Source of the DNA: Bacteroidaceae bacterium | GTDB taxonomy: Bacteria; Bacteroidota; Bacteroidia; Bacteroidales; Bacteroidaceae | Length of the DNA: 51,431 nucleotides | Direction of reading: 5' to 3' | NCBI GenBank assembly: GCA_900772575.1 | Contig: CAAHEN010000247.1 | Coordinates: forward strand, 1 to 51,431 | Shown: piece by piece, positions 16,275-26,300 of the stretch | How positions within the stretch are numbered: the stretch's first letter is position 1 | Layout: every line of letters begins with the position of its first letter | Translations under genes and position numbers: made by a program | The notes under the pieces: generated by a model | What the model saw: only the letters and a program-made list of their open reading frames with translations | The model's database searches: none | What the model was told of the DNA's origin: nothing

Positions 16275-16901
16275 ATGACACCCGATAGCAAATGCTCCAT
16301 CGACAGCCACGCGCTGGACACCCCACCCGAAAGGCATCCCCTCCAGCCATTCTTGCCGCCAAACGCCCGGCTATTGATGCTCGGCAGCTTTCCTCCGCCA
16401 CAGAAGCGTTGGTCCATGTTTTTCTATTACCCCAATTTCCAAAATGACATGTGGCGCATCATTGGCCTGATATTCAAGAAAGACAAAAATGCATTTGTCG
16501 ACGAGTCGTCCAAAGCTTTCAAGATGCCAGCACTCATTTCGTTTCTCTCCGAGACCGGCATCGCGCTCTATGACACAGCGTGTGAGGTCAGGCGACAGCA
16601 GGGAAACGCCTCTGACAAATATCTGGAAATCATCGAACCAACTGACATCGGAAAGCTGCTCGTGCAACTGCCCCATTGCCATGCCATCGCCGTAACGGGA
16701 CAAAAGGCCGCAGACACAGCCTGCATGACGTTCGGTTTGAAACAACAGCCGAAAGTGGGCGGGCACATACCGTTTGTCCTCAACGGACGACGATATGAAC
16801 TTTACCGCATGCCCAGCACAAGCAGGGCATACCCGATGAACCTTGAGAAAAAAAGCCTTGCCTATGCAGCCATGTTCAACAGCATAGGCATTCTGAAATA
16901 A
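16275..16901 (+). CDS. Uracil-DNA glycosylase-superfamily protein
   Basis: The 208-residue protein has motifs of the UDG superfamily: LLMLGSFPPPQKRWSMFFYY near the N-terminus and the late loop MPSTSRAYPMN near the C-terminus. It differs from the classical Ung family, so which base it removes is not clear. I chose the ATG at 16275 (MTPDSKCSID), after the DUF4421 stop. It is followed 23 bases later by nth, which suggests a base-excision-repair pair: glycosylase plus AP lyase. Confidence 0.78.
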   Translation: MTPDSKCSIDSHALDTPPERHPLQPFLPPNARLLMLGSFPPPQKRWSMFFYYPNFQNDMWRIIGLIFKKDKNAFVDESSKAFKMPALISFLSETGIALYDTACEVRRQQGNASDKYLEIIEPTDIGKLLVQLPHCHAIAVTGQKAADTACMTFGLKQQPKVGGHIPFVLNGRRYELYRMPSTSRAYPMNLEKKSLAYAAMFNSIGILK

Positions 16902-16924
16902 AGCCTCACCACAGAGCGCAGAAA

Positions 16925-17599
16925 ATGAAAATCGCTGAGAGATACAAACGTGTGCTTGATTATTTTCAAGCAACAATGGAGACGACCGAGACTGAGCTTC
17001 ACTATAAGAATGCCTATGAGTTACTCGTAGCGGTGGTGCTGTCTGCACAATGCACCGACAAGCGCATCAACCAAGTGACGCCACGTCTCTTCCACGACTT
17101 CCCAACACCTGAAGCCTTGGCTGCCTCTACACCCGACGTGGTGTTCGACTACATAAAAAGCGTCAGTTATCCCAACAACAAGGCACGCCACCTCGTTGGG
17201 CTAGGGCGCACGCTCATGGAGAAGTTCGGCGGAGAGGTGCCGTCTGAATTGTCAGACCTGATGCAGATTCCCGGAGTAGGGCGCAAAACAGCCAACGTCA
17301 TACAGGCTGTCGTATTTGGAAAGGCGGCCCTGGCCGTGGACACCCATGTGTTTCGTGTCAGTCATCGCCTTGGCCTGGTTCCCGCACGCTGCACAACGCC
17401 CTACAGTGTTGAAATGGAGCTGAAACGGCACATCCCGGAAAAGCTCGTGGCCCCCTCACACTATTGGCTATTGCTGCATGGACGCTACACATGTACCAGC
17501 CGCAGCCCACACTGTGAGCGTTGCGGGCTGGCTGACATCTGCCATAGCAAAGATAAGAAAGTCTTGATGGTGCCCACAGCCAGTCAACCTGTTGGTTGA
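16925..17599 (+). CDS. nth: Endonuclease III
   Basis: Nth removes oxidised pyrimidines from DNA and cleaves the abasic site. The helix-hairpin-helix LMQIPGVGRKTANV carries the catalytic Lys121, and Asp139 in LAVDTHVFRV is the second catalytic residue. A [4Fe-4S] cluster is formed by Cys190-x6-Cys197-x2-Cys200-x5-Cys206, the exact spacing of the E. coli enzyme. Length 224 is normal. It ends the operon with the UDG-like gene. Confidence 0.97.
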   Translation: MKIAERYKRVLDYFQATMETTETELHYKNAYELLVAVVLSAQCTDKRINQVTPRLFHDFPTPEALAASTPDVVFDYIKSVSYPNNKARHLVGLGRTLMEKFGGEVPSELSDLMQIPGVGRKTANVIQAVVFGKAALAVDTHVFRVSHRLGLVPARCTTPYSVEMELKRHIPEKLVAPSHYWLLLHGRYTCTSRSPHCERCGLADICHSKDKKVLMVPTASQPVG

Positions 17600-17724
17600 C
17601 AAACCGTGAATCCAACAAAAGCTGCCGGTCAGCGCCTCGGAACCGGATTTGGCATGTATTTTGCTGTATCATGGGCACAAGCCACATGGTAACGTCTACC
17701 ACTTAAGGCTTGCATCACATCAAA

Positions 17725-17732
17725 TAAATTTG
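17725..17732 (+). promoter_or_regulatory. Promoter of htpG (-7 TAAATTTG)
   Basis: TAAATTTG matches the -7 consensus and lies 13 bases before the ATG at 17746, leaving a very short leader. Confidence 0.5.
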
Positions 17733-17745
17733 AAAGACTAATCAT

Positions 17746-19803
17746 ATGCAAAAAGGCAACATTGGCATTACGACCGAAAACATATTCCCGGTCATCAAGA
17801 AATTCCTCTACTCGGATCATGAGATATTCCTCCGTGAGCTTGTTAGCAACGCGGTAGATGCGACGCAGAAACTCAAGACGCTTTCATCCAAGGGTGAGTT
17901 TAAGGGCGAACTGGGTGATTTAAGTGTCCATATCTTTGTCGACAAGGAAAAAGGCACGCTGACCATCTCAGATCGTGGTATCGGCATGACCGAACAGGAG
18001 ATTGACAAATACATTAACCAAATCGCTTTTTCTGGTGCCACAGATTTCCTTGAGAAATACAAGGATGATGCGGCTGCCATCATCGGGCATTTCGGTTTAG
18101 GCTTCTACTCAGCTTTCATGGTAGCCTCAAGCGTAGAAATCCGTACGAAAAGTTATGCGGACGGCGCTGAGCCCGTGATCTGGACTTGTGACGGTTCACC
18201 TGCTTTTGAGATAAAGCCTTATCCTGAAAAGACCGATCGCGGAACAGACATTGTGCTTCATATAGCTGATGACTGCAAGGATTTTCTGGAAAAAGAAAAG
18301 ATACAAGGGCTCCTGACCAAATATTGCCGGTTCCTGCCCATTCCCATTGTATTCGGCAAGAAAACCGAGTGGAAAGACGGCAAGCAGGTCGACACGGATC
18401 AGGACAACATCGTCAATGACACCAATCCGCTATGGACACGCCAACCTTCTACCTTGACAGACGAGGACTACCGCAAGTTCTACAGGGAACTCTATCCGAT
18501 GGCAGACGAACCGCTCTTCTGGATCCATCTCAATGTGGACTATCCGTTCAACCTGACAGGTATCCTCTACTTCCCGAAGATCAAGAGCAATATAGAGATT
18601 CACCGCAACAAGATTCAGCTGTACTGCAACCAAGTGTTCGTCACGGACCAAGTAGAAAACATCGTACCCGAGTTTCTCACCTTGCTCCACGGCGTCATCG
18701 ACTCGCCCGACATTCCGCTGAATGTCTCACGCAGCTACCTACAGAGCGATCAGAACGTCAAGAAGATCTCGACATACATCACCAAGAAGGTGGCAGACAG
18801 GCTGGCTTCACTCTTCAAAGCAGACCGTGCGGACTATGAGAAGAAGTGGGATGACCTCAAGCTCTTTATCCACTATGGCATGCTGTCAGAGCCAGACTTC
18901 TACGACAAGGCCAAGTCCTTTGCCCTATTGAAAGACGTTGATGGCAAGTATTTCACCTACGAAGAATACCGTGACCTCATTAAGCCGCAGCAGACCGACA
19001 AGAATGACCAGCTCATCGTACTCTATGCGTCAGACCCAGAAGCCCAGTATGCACAGATTGAAGCCGCCAAGGCCAAAGGATACAGCGTATTGCTGCTGGA
19101 TGGCCAACTGGATGCACCGCTCGTCGGACTGCTGGAGCAGAAATGGGAAAAGACCCGGTTCTCTCGCGTTGACGGTGATACGCCAGAACGTCTTATAGAA
19201 AAGGCTGACAGCAATAAGCCCGAGGAGCTCACTAAGGCCGAGCAAACAGCCCTTCAGGCAGTGTTCAAGAGTGCGCTGCCATCAATCAAGGGGGCCGAAG
19301 TGCATGTTGAGACACAGGCCATGCAGCCAGATGCTGCCCCTGCCATACTCACGCAGAGTGAGTACATGCGCCGTATGAAAGAGATGAGCCGTCTACAGGC
19401 CGGCATGCAATTTTATGGCGAAATGCCAGACATGTACAGCTTGGTACTCAACACCTCTCACCCCTTAATACGCAAGATACTCAGTGAAGCCGACAACGAG
19501 CTGAAGGCCGGCCTTGCCCCTATTGACGCAGAGCTCAGTGGCCTCAACGCACGTCGCACCTCGCTCGAAGAGGCACAGAAAGGAAAGAAGCCAGAGGACA
19601 TCACGGAGGCTCAGCGCAATGACCTGAAGCAGGCTACAGACAGCATTGCCGCAGAGGAGAGCAAGAAGCAGCAGCTCTATGCGGATTTTGCCTCAAAGAA
19701 AGTGCAAGTATCGCAGATTGTAGACCTGACACTGCTGCAAAACGGCCTTCTAAAAGGCGAGGCCCTTCAGAAATTCATCCAGCGCAGCATCACGCTGATA
19801 TAA
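17746..19803 (+). CDS. htpG: Molecular chaperone HtpG (Hsp90)
   Basis: HtpG is the cytosolic Hsp90 chaperone. The N-terminal GHKL ATPase shows LRELVSNAVDA (with the catalytic Glu in FLREL), DRGIGMT and GHFGLGFYSAFMV. The middle domain has DSPDIPLNVSRSYLQ. The C-terminal dimerisation domain follows. At 685 residues it is longer than E. coli HtpG (624) because of charged inserts in the C-terminal half, as usual in Bacteroidota. It has its own promoter and a clear terminator. Confidence 0.97.
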   Translation: MQKGNIGITTENIFPVIKKFLYSDHEIFLRELVSNAVDATQKLKTLSSKGEFKGELGDLSVHIFVDKEKGTLTISDRGIGMTEQEIDKYINQIAFSGATDFLEKYKDDAAAIIGHFGLGFYSAFMVASSVEIRTKSYADGAEPVIWTCDGSPAFEIKPYPEKTDRGTDIVLHIADDCKDFLEKEKIQGLLTKYCRFLPIPIVFGKKTEWKDGKQVDTDQDNIVNDTNPLWTRQPSTLTDEDYRKFYRELYPMADEPLFWIHLNVDYPFNLTGILYFPKIKSNIEIHRNKIQLYCNQVFVTDQVENIVPEFLTLLHGVIDSPDIPLNVSRSYLQSDQNVKKISTYITKKVADRLASLFKADRADYEKKWDDLKLFIHYGMLSEPDFYDKAKSFALLKDVDGKYFTYEEYRDLIKPQQTDKNDQLIVLYASDPEAQYAQIEAAKAKGYSVLLLDGQLDAPLVGLLEQKWEKTRFSRVDGDTPERLIEKADSNKPEELTKAEQTALQAVFKSALPSIKGAEVHVETQAMQPDAAPAILTQSEYMRRMKEMSRLQAGMQFYGEMPDMYSLVLNTSHPLIRKILSEADNELKAGLAPIDAELSGLNARRTSLEEAQKGKKPEDITEAQRNDLKQATDSIAAEESKKQQLYADFASKKVQVSQIVDLTLLQNGLLKGEALQKFIQRSITLI

Positions 19804-19835
19804 CCCCCAAGGACTCCAACTCCAATGATTGATAA

Positions 19836-19891
19836 GGCGAGGATTCCAATAGGCCAACACTCTGGCCTGTGGAGTCCTCGCCGTTATTTTC
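19836..19891 (+). terminator. Terminator of htpG
   Basis: The arms 19836-19848 (GGCGAGGATTCCA) and 19870-19882 (TGGAGTCCTCGCC) pair over 13 positions with one wobble, and a second small stem (AGGCC/GGCCT) sits inside the loop. The tail reads GTTATTTTC. It ends 12 bases before the next start codon. Confidence 0.8.
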
Positions 19892-19902
19892 AAGTTATCA
19901 GT

Positions 19903-20853
19903 ATGAAAGTCTGCATCGCACTCTTGGCCGGCCTTTTTTCCTCGGTCATTGCTTGCCAAGGGCACAGCACCCAACCGAATTCAGAGGACGGGCAAACCAA
20001 TACCGTCCAAACTTCCGATACATCTGCACAGTACAGACATACCCAGGTGTTCACACTGTCTGACGTCCATTACACTGCCGCCGACTCTGTCCGTGTCCGC
20101 CAATTGCTGGCGAAGCCCATGACTGGGAGCACGGGCAGTGACGTGCTTTTCTTTGCCCGCCAATTTATCGGCATCCCTTATGTGGCCCACACCCTAGAAG
20201 TCGCGGATCCGGAACGCCTGGTAGTCAACCTGCGGCAGATGGACTGCACAACACTGGTAGAAACGGTGTTGGCTTTGACCCTGACAAAACGGCAGGGAAG
20301 CTCCAGCTTTACCGACTTCTGCCAAAACCTGATGAATATACGTTACCGCAAAGGTGTGATGCGCGGTTATCTCTCTCGCCTGCATTACTTCACATGGTGG
20401 ATGCATGACGCCGAACAAAAGGGGATCCTTTTCGACAGTTGTAACGGCCAGCCTCATGCCACAAAGCCGATTGTCATCGACAACCACTACATGAGTTCGC
20501 ACCACGAGGCCTATAAGATACTGCGCAATCATCCCGAATGGGTGGACAGCATACACTCAATGGAACTGGCCGAAAATGGTCCTGACGGATACTATATTCC
20601 CGAAAAGTTTACAGCCCTTGACCGCTCAAAACTTACCGAGGTTCACGACGGTGACATTGTTGCCATCGTCACAACCAAGCCTGGACTTGACTACAGCCAT
20701 CTGGGATTCGCGGCTTGGGGAAAAGATGGGCAGCTGCACTTACTGAACGCGTCTATGGTCTATAAACGAGTCGTCGAAGACAAGGTGACACTCTTCAATT
20801 ATTTGCAAAAACGAAAGACCTCCATAGGCATTCGCACACTGCGGTTGCGATAG
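19903..20853 (+). CDS. DUF1460 lipoprotein, NlpC/P60-like amidase fold
   Basis: DUF1460 proteins adopt a papain-like fold related to cell-wall amidases. Here a lipoprotein signal ends in a lipobox-like SVIAC (Cys18), so the protein is lipid-anchored to an envelope membrane. Putative catalytic residues are Cys115 in RQMDCTTLVE and His266 in LDYSHLGFA. I chose the ATG at 19903, at the start of the signal peptide. It most likely acts on peptidoglycan or a related amide; this is inferred from the family. Confidence 0.85.
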   Translation: MKVCIALLAGLFSSVIACQGHSTQPNSEDGQTNTVQTSDTSAQYRHTQVFTLSDVHYTAADSVRVRQLLAKPMTGSTGSDVLFFARQFIGIPYVAHTLEVADPERLVVNLRQMDCTTLVETVLALTLTKRQGSSSFTDFCQNLMNIRYRKGVMRGYLSRLHYFTWWMHDAEQKGILFDSCNGQPHATKPIVIDNHYMSSHHEAYKILRNHPEWVDSIHSMELAENGPDGYYIPEKFTALDRSKLTEVHDGDIVAIVTTKPGLDYSHLGFAAWGKDGQLHLLNASMVYKRVVEDKVTLFNYLQKRKTSIGIRTLRLR

Positions 20854-20874
20854 CATTCTTGAAACAAGCGAGGA

Positions 20875-20915
20875 ACGGGCTAGGCATGCAATTGGTAACG
20901 CAATGCCTAGCCCGT
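20875..20915. terminator. Bidirectional terminator hairpin between convergent genes
   Basis: ACGGGCTAGGCAT (20875-20887) and ATGCCTAGCCCGT (20903-20915) form a perfect 13-bp stem with a 15-nt loop. It lies between the convergent DUF1460 and glycosyltransferase genes. T tracts are weak on both sides. Confidence 0.6.
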
Positions 20916-20927
20916 ATCTCCTGGGCG

Positions 20928-21842
20928 TCAGGCTCGCCCTCCGGCCGACAACCGCAGGTAATAGCCCAACTTGTAGAACTTGAATAGCAGTAATGACGGG
21001 TGATGCCCCAGAAGATTGCGGCGTAGGAGTTTGCGAGAAACCCGATATACAGAAACGATGGCACAAGACAAACCGACGGCTCTGACCTTATTGGCCAATC
21101 GCGCCACATGCGTCTGTTCCGTCAGCGGCGAACCGATGCGCTGTATCATACGCAATGCCAGTTCGGTTTTTGTGAGAAACGCCTCATTCTTATCTATGCC
21201 CATGTGGACTAGCGCATTGTTTGTATGCAACACACTTGCCCCGATGGCCTGCAACCGGAGCCCGAGCAGTGTGTCTTCGTGTCCATAATGGTTACAGCGT
21301 TCGTCAAACCGGCTGCGCTCGAAAACATCACGCCGGATAAGGGCATTGAACACTGTGAAGTGGGCATAGGGATTCGCATTCTTCCACGCCAGGCTTCGGA
21401 TGCCAGCCGCCCCCTGCTCATAGCGGTACCTGAGCTCACACCCCCGTGGCATAGGGCCTGACGGATTGACCAAGGCGCCGCATACCACATCTGCTTTCGA
21501 ACGATCCGCCCAGTAACGCGCTATAAAATCATCCGAGCAGACCGCTGCGTCGCTGTCTATGAAAAGTAAATAGGGAAATCGGGCTGCCGCCGCAAGACTG
21601 TTGCGCGCGAAGGCTGGGCCGACATTCTTCTCGGCCCTAATGTAACGTCCTCCTACAGACTCTGCGACACGGCGGTTACCAAGACTTATGCTGACATCGT
21701 CGGAGGCGTCGTCAAACAACAACAGCTCATAATCGAAAAGCGTGGAACCGAGTTCGTCGCGCAGCCTGTGGCATTGTGCCGCCAAGTCCGCTATGAGCCT
21801 CGTGCAATCGTAGTTGTGTACCGGTATTAAAATAGAAAGCAT
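20928..21842 (-). CDS. Family 2 glycosyltransferase
   Basis: The 304 residues begin with MLSILIPVHNYDC, the GT-A fold start of family 2. LLLFDDASDD follows, then the metal/nucleotide motif LFIDSDAAVCSDDF (DxD) and GHEDTLLGLRL in place of the catalytic loop. The basic, aromatic C-terminus may contact the membrane. Donor and acceptor cannot be predicted. I chose the ATG at 21842; a TTG start 8 codons upstream would overlap the -7 promoter box. It stands alone. Confidence 0.9.
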   Translation of the reverse strand: MLSILIPVHNYDCTRLIADLAAQCHRLRDELGSTLFDYELLLFDDASDDVSISLGNRRVAESVGGRYIRAEKNVGPAFARNSLAAAARFPYLLFIDSDAAVCSDDFIARYWADRSKADVVCGALVNPSGPMPRGCELRYRYEQGAAGIRSLAWKNANPYAHFTVFNALIRRDVFERSRFDERCNHYGHEDTLLGLRLQAIGASVLHTNNALVHMGIDKNEAFLTKTELALRMIQRIGSPLTEQTHVARLANKVRAVGLSCAIVSVYRVSRKLLRRNLLGHHPSLLLFKFYKLGYYLRLSAGGRA

Positions 21843-21863
21843 ATCCCGTGAATCGTTGATGGA

Positions 21864-21871
21864 CAAAAGTA
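21864..21871 (-). promoter_or_regulatory. Promoter of the glycosyltransferase (-7 TACTTTTG)
   Basis: TACTTTTG on the minus strand matches TAnnTTTG. It lies 22 bases before the ATG at 21842 and supports that start. Confidence 0.5.
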
Positions 21872-21975
21872 CACAATTCTGCCATGCCCCCTTGCCTCCA
21901 TACCGGATTTTTCAGGAAAAAATCCGGTATCTCACTTTTATCTGGCGCAAAATACATACTTACAAGAAAAAACAC

Positions 21976-21983
21976 TATATTTG
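21976..21983 (+). promoter_or_regulatory. Promoter of the winged-helix gene (-7 TATATTTG)
   Basis: TATATTTG matches the -7 consensus and leads to the gene at 22046 through a leader of about 55 nt. Confidence 0.55.
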
Positions 21984-22045
21984 CAGCAGTATCGCCACTG
22001 CTGTATGGCGTGGCATACGACAAGGTTTAATTAAATCACCACATT

Positions 22046-22252
22046 ATGCTAGAAGAAAAGGCCGGCGAATTCGCTGGAAAAATTTGGCAAGCATTGAACG
22101 AGAGTGGCTCCCTGACCGGAAAAGATCTAAAGCGTGCCATCAAGACACGCAGCGACAAGGATCTCTACCTGGGCATCGGTTGGCTGCTTCGTGAAGACAA
22201 AATCAGCGCAGTTGAAGCCGAGAAAGACTATCTTTTCTCACTGAAAAAGTAA
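22046..22252 (+). CDS. Small winged helix-turn-helix protein (DUF2582-like)
   Basis: This 68-residue protein consists of little more than a winged-helix domain: helices around AGKIWQALNESG and GKDLKRAIK, then YLGIGWLLREDKISAVEAEKDYLFSL as the recognition helix and wing. It matches DUF2582, a common Bacteroidota family of probable DNA-binding proteins with unknown targets. It has its own promoter and a perfect terminator, so it is a single-gene unit. Confidence 0.88.
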   Translation: MLEEKAGEFAGKIWQALNESGSLTGKDLKRAIKTRSDKDLYLGIGWLLREDKISAVEAEKDYLFSLKK

Positions 22253-22281
22253 AGGCCCAACAACCTGCTCTCTCCATCAGC

Positions 22282-22328
22282 GAGGATATACCGAATGAGA
22301 CATCATGATGGTATATCCTCTTTTTCTT
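22282..22328 (+). terminator. Rho-independent terminator of the winged-helix gene
   Basis: GAGGATATACC (22282-22292) and GGTATATCCTC (22310-22320) pair perfectly and are followed by TTTTT. It lies 30 bases past the stop codon. Confidence 0.85.
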
Positions 22329-22518
22329 GCAGCTTACAAGGAAAAGACGTGACTGATCTCACCCCAATTTGAACCCAAAGAACCGATGGGCAACTGCGTT
22401 CCTTGCACATCCCCATCGTAACGGTGGACTCACCATCCCACACTCTGGTTCCATTCGGAGCGGAAGACAGCATAGCCATGAAGCCCGTCAGGTTTAGCAC
22501 TGCTTGATTTCGGCGTTC

Positions 22519-22923
22519 TCAATAAGAGCGCACAAGTCTCAGGCTATAGCGTCCCCATTGCGGATCATCCACAGCGAGCACCAGATACCCCTCATCCAGT
22601 TGGCGGATAGTGGCTACAACATGCCCATTCCCGCTAAAGTCCAGTATGAGCAAGTCACCGCTGATGTCCCAATTGCCATATTCGTCAAAGCCAGAGTATC
22701 CATGGGCCTCATAATTGCCATTGCGCCAGAAGGTCAGTTGGTCATCTCTGTCATATGGGCAATCGCCAGCATACACATTCACTTCAACAACGCGCCATGT
22801 ACCGACCAAGGTGTCTTTTGTCCACCAGTCATCGTCTTCGACGCATGAAGTCAGCGTGAAGATGGCCAATAGCATAAGAACCAGATGCGCGAGTCCTGTT
22901 TTCCGTAGATTCATTTCTGTCAT
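22519..22923 (-). CDS. Small lipoprotein with lipocalin-like features
   Basis: The 134-residue protein has a lipoprotein signal with lipobox LTSC followed by an acidic stretch (VEDDDWW). The mature part, about 105 residues, shows the LVGTWRVVEVNVY start and alternating strands of small lipocalin-like proteins of Bacteroidota. Two ATG codons (22923 and 22914) are possible starts; both include the signal. Function and ligand are unknown. The ~190 bases downstream hold nothing I recognise. Confidence 0.78.
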   Translation of the reverse strand: MTEMNLRKTGLAHLVLMLLAIFTLTSCVEDDDWWTKDTLVGTWRVVEVNVYAGDCPYDRDDQLTFWRNGNYEAHGYSGFDEYGNWDISGDLLILDFSGNGHVVATIRQLDEGYLVLAVDDPQWGRYSLRLVRSY

Positions 22924-23019
22924 TTCCCGTTCAATATTAGAGTATTATTCTGACAGCAATAGGCCTGAGAGGTAGTTGCAATGTGCGTGCCCAGATCCGC
23001 CTTACAATGATGTCACACG

Positions 23020-23027
23020 CAAATATA
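23020..23027 (-). promoter_or_regulatory. Promoter of the lipoprotein gene (-7 TATATTTG)
   Basis: TATATTTG on the minus strand matches TAnnTTTG. The leader to 22923 would be about 90 nt. Confidence 0.5.
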
Positions 23028-23179
23028 GGCATTAAATTCAATTTGACGAAGTGCTCGGTGCAAGAATTGACGTGAGAGTACGGATCCGACAGTGGGTGTA
23101 GAGTCCAACAGCAAGAGGTGCATGCAACAGGTGCGTCTACTTTTTTCGTCACCACTCTCGCCGTTCATAAGAAAATGAC

Positions 23180-23187
23180 TAAATTTG
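23180..23187 (+). promoter_or_regulatory. Promoter of the ileS operon (-7 TAAATTTG)
   Basis: TAAATTTG matches the -7 consensus. The leader to the ileS ATG at 23335 is about 140 nt long. Confidence 0.55.
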
Positions 23188-23334
23188 CAGCCAAAAAAAT
23201 GCCACTGACAGCGTAAGCGGTATTCGGAAGAAAATCCACGTGCCACCCTGCCCTCAGCCCCGTTCTGCGGGAGACAGAGACAACTGCGACAAACGGGCGG
23301 GCTTCTTCCGCTGTCAATAAAACAATGTTTGTAA

Positions 23335-26300
23335 ATGGATTTTGCAGAGCACACCTCAACCGACCTTTATAAGGTCAACGAAGAAATATTGCAGCTATGG
23401 GATGCTGAGGATCTCTTCCATAGAAGTATTGAGGAGCGCGAGGGCTGCCCCTCTTTCGTCTTTTATGAAGGCCCCCCCTCCGCCAACGGACATCCGGGCA
23501 TTCACCATGTCATGGCCCGCACCATCAAGGATGTGTTCTGCCGCTACAAGACGATGCAAGGCTACCAGGTCAGGCGCAAGGCCGGGTGGGACACACACGG
23601 ACTTCCGGTAGAACTAGGAGTCGAGAAAGAACTCGGCATCACGAAGGAGGATATCGGGCATACGATAAGCATCGAAGACTATAATGCGCACTGCCGCCGC
23701 AACGTCATGATGTTCACCCAGGAATGGACAGACCTGAGTCATCTCATGGGCTATTGGGTGGACATGGAGCATCCTTACATCACGTATGAAAACTCATACA
23801 TCGAAACCCTGTGGTGGCTCTTGGCAGACTTGTACAAGAAGGGATATCTCTACAAAGGCTATACGATTCAGCCCTACAGCCCTGCCGCAGGCACGGGCCT
23901 GTCAAGCCATGAGCTCAACCAGCCCGGCTGTTATCGCGATGTGAAAGACACGACCGCTACCGCACAGTTTGACATCTGCGATCCGAAGGCTGAAATGACA
24001 GGATGGGGCAAGCCCGTATTTCTGGCATGGACGACTACGCCATGGACATTGCCCTCAAACACGGCGCTTTGTGTCGGGCCGAATATAGACTATGTGGCAG
24101 TCCGCACTTACAATCCCTATAATGGCGCACCAATTACCGCAATCATAGCCGAAGCGCTCTTACCGTCGTACTTCTCCCCAGAGGGTAAAGACCAGCCGCT
24201 CGACAGCTATGTGCATGGTGAGACCAAACACATACCTTGGGCGATAGCCGGACACTGGAAGGGAACTGACCTTGTGGGTATGCACTACAAGCAACTCATG
24301 CCTTGGGTTCGCCCAGTGGAAAAGGTGACCGATACTGCGCCTGCGTTTGTCAAGGACTATGCCGCAGCACATCCAGAGAAATGCTTCACCGCCGGTCCTG
24401 ACAGTTTCGTCGAGCTTGAGGAACTGGCTTTCCGCGTGATTCCCGGTGACTACGTGTCCACAGACGACGGTACGGGCATTGTCCACATCGCGCCGACTTT
24501 CGGCGCAGACGATGCCAAGGTGGCACGCGATGCCCACATCCCTTCGCTGTTCATGATCAACCTGCGCGGGGAGACCCGCCCCATGGTGGATCTCACGGGC
24601 AAGTATTATGTGCTCGACGAATGCGCTCCAGCTTTTGTCAGAAGTTGCGTGGACAGGGCTCTCTATAGCCACCATGAAGGCGACTACGTCAAGAATGCAT
24701 ATGATCCGCGGTTCAACATTGGAGGCAAGTATGATGAGAAGGCCGCTCAGAAAGCTGAAGACCTGAACATCGTGCTCGCCATGGAAATGAAGCAGGCCGG
24801 CTCTGTCTTCAGAATCGCCAAACAAGTGCACAATTATCCACACTGCTGGCGTACAGACAAGCCCATCCTCTACTATCCGCTCGACAGCTGGTTTATCCGC
24901 TCCACCGCCGCCAAAGACCGGATGATCGCACTCAACGACACCATACGCTGGAAACCGGAATCTACCGGAACAGGGCGCTTCGGCAAATGGCTAGAGAACC
25001 TGAACGACTGGAACCTTAGCCGTTCACGCTATTGGGGCACGCCATTACCCATCTGGCGAAACAACGATACACACGAAGAGCTCTGCATCAGCTCCATTGA
25101 AGAGCTCTACAAGGAGATAGACAAGAGCGTCGCCGCTGGCCATATGGCAACAAATCCGTTGCGCGACAAAGGGTTCGTGCCCGGAGATTACAGCCAAGAC
25201 AATTACCATAGGATAGACCTGCACCGGCCCTATGTCGACGACATCGTCTTGACGTCGCCCAGCGGCAAGCCCATGCACCGCGAGACCGATCTCATCGACG
25301 TGTGGTTCGACTCCGGAGCCATGCCCTATGCCCAGCTGCACTATCCTTTTGAGAACAAGGAACTTCTGGACAGTGGAAAAGTATTTCCGGCCGACTTCAT
25401 CGCTGAAGGCGTAGACCAGACGCGCGGCTGGTTCTTCACGCTTCACGCCATCGCCACAATGGTCTTTGACAGCGTGGCCTTCAAAGCCGTAATCAGCAAC
25501 GGACTTGTCCTCGACAAGAACGGGAACAAGATGTCCAAACGCTTGGGCAATGCGGTAGATCCATTCGGGGCCATCCGGAATTATGGCTCAGACCCACTGC
25601 GCTGGTACATGATAACGAACTCTGCGCCATGGGACAACCTCAAGTTTGATGAAGACGGCGTCAAAGATGTGGCCCGCACCTTCTTCGGGAAACTGTTCCA
25701 GACCTACTCATTCTTTGCCATGTATGCCAACGTCGACCATTTCGACGGCTCGGCAGCACAGGTTCCCCTGACAGACCGGCCTGAGATAGACCGATGGATT
25801 CTTTCTGAGCTCAACACATTGATCGGCAATGTCACCCGCGCCTACGACGATTATGAGCCGACCCGTGCTGGCCGCGCCATCAGTGCCTTCGTGACAGACA
25901 ACCTTTCAAATTGGTACGTTCGGCTTTGCCGACGCCGTTTCTGGGCTGGAAAGATGGATACTGACAAACTCAGCGCCTACCAGACCCTGTTCAGCTGTCT
26001 CTTCGTGGTCAGCAAACTCATGGCTCCGATAGCGCCGTTCTATGCAGACCGTCTCTATCGCGATCTGCGCCAAGCCACAGACGAAAACAGCCTGAGCGTG
26101 CATCTGGCCCAATTCCCAAAGGCAGACTCCGCAGTGATCGACACACAGCTCGAGCAGCGCATGGAGCTGGCCCAGAAACTGACCTCCATGGTGCTGTCAC
26201 TCCGCAAGAAGGAGCACATCATTGTGCGCCAACCCCTACAGAAGATCTGCATTCCCATCACCAACGAGACATTGCGTGACAACATCCGTGCCATGGCCCG

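Larger units (their letters stand above)
22924..23334. other. Divergent intergenic region between lipoprotein and ileS
   Basis: This 411-base region holds two outward-facing promoters: minus at 23020-23027 and plus at 23180-23187. The ileS leader (about 140 nt) has short stems such as CCCG-TTCTG-CGGG and GCGG/CCGC, but no T-box or clear attenuator. Nothing else is seen. Confidence 0.5.

Noticed and set aside
22329..22518. Remnant gene between the winged-helix terminator and the lipoprotein
   Set aside because: A 65-codon minus-strand frame exists but shows no family pattern; I see nothing supportable.
23190..23334. T-box riboswitch in the ileS leader
   Set aside because: No T-box sequence or specifier stem is visible, and T-boxes are not expected in this phylum.
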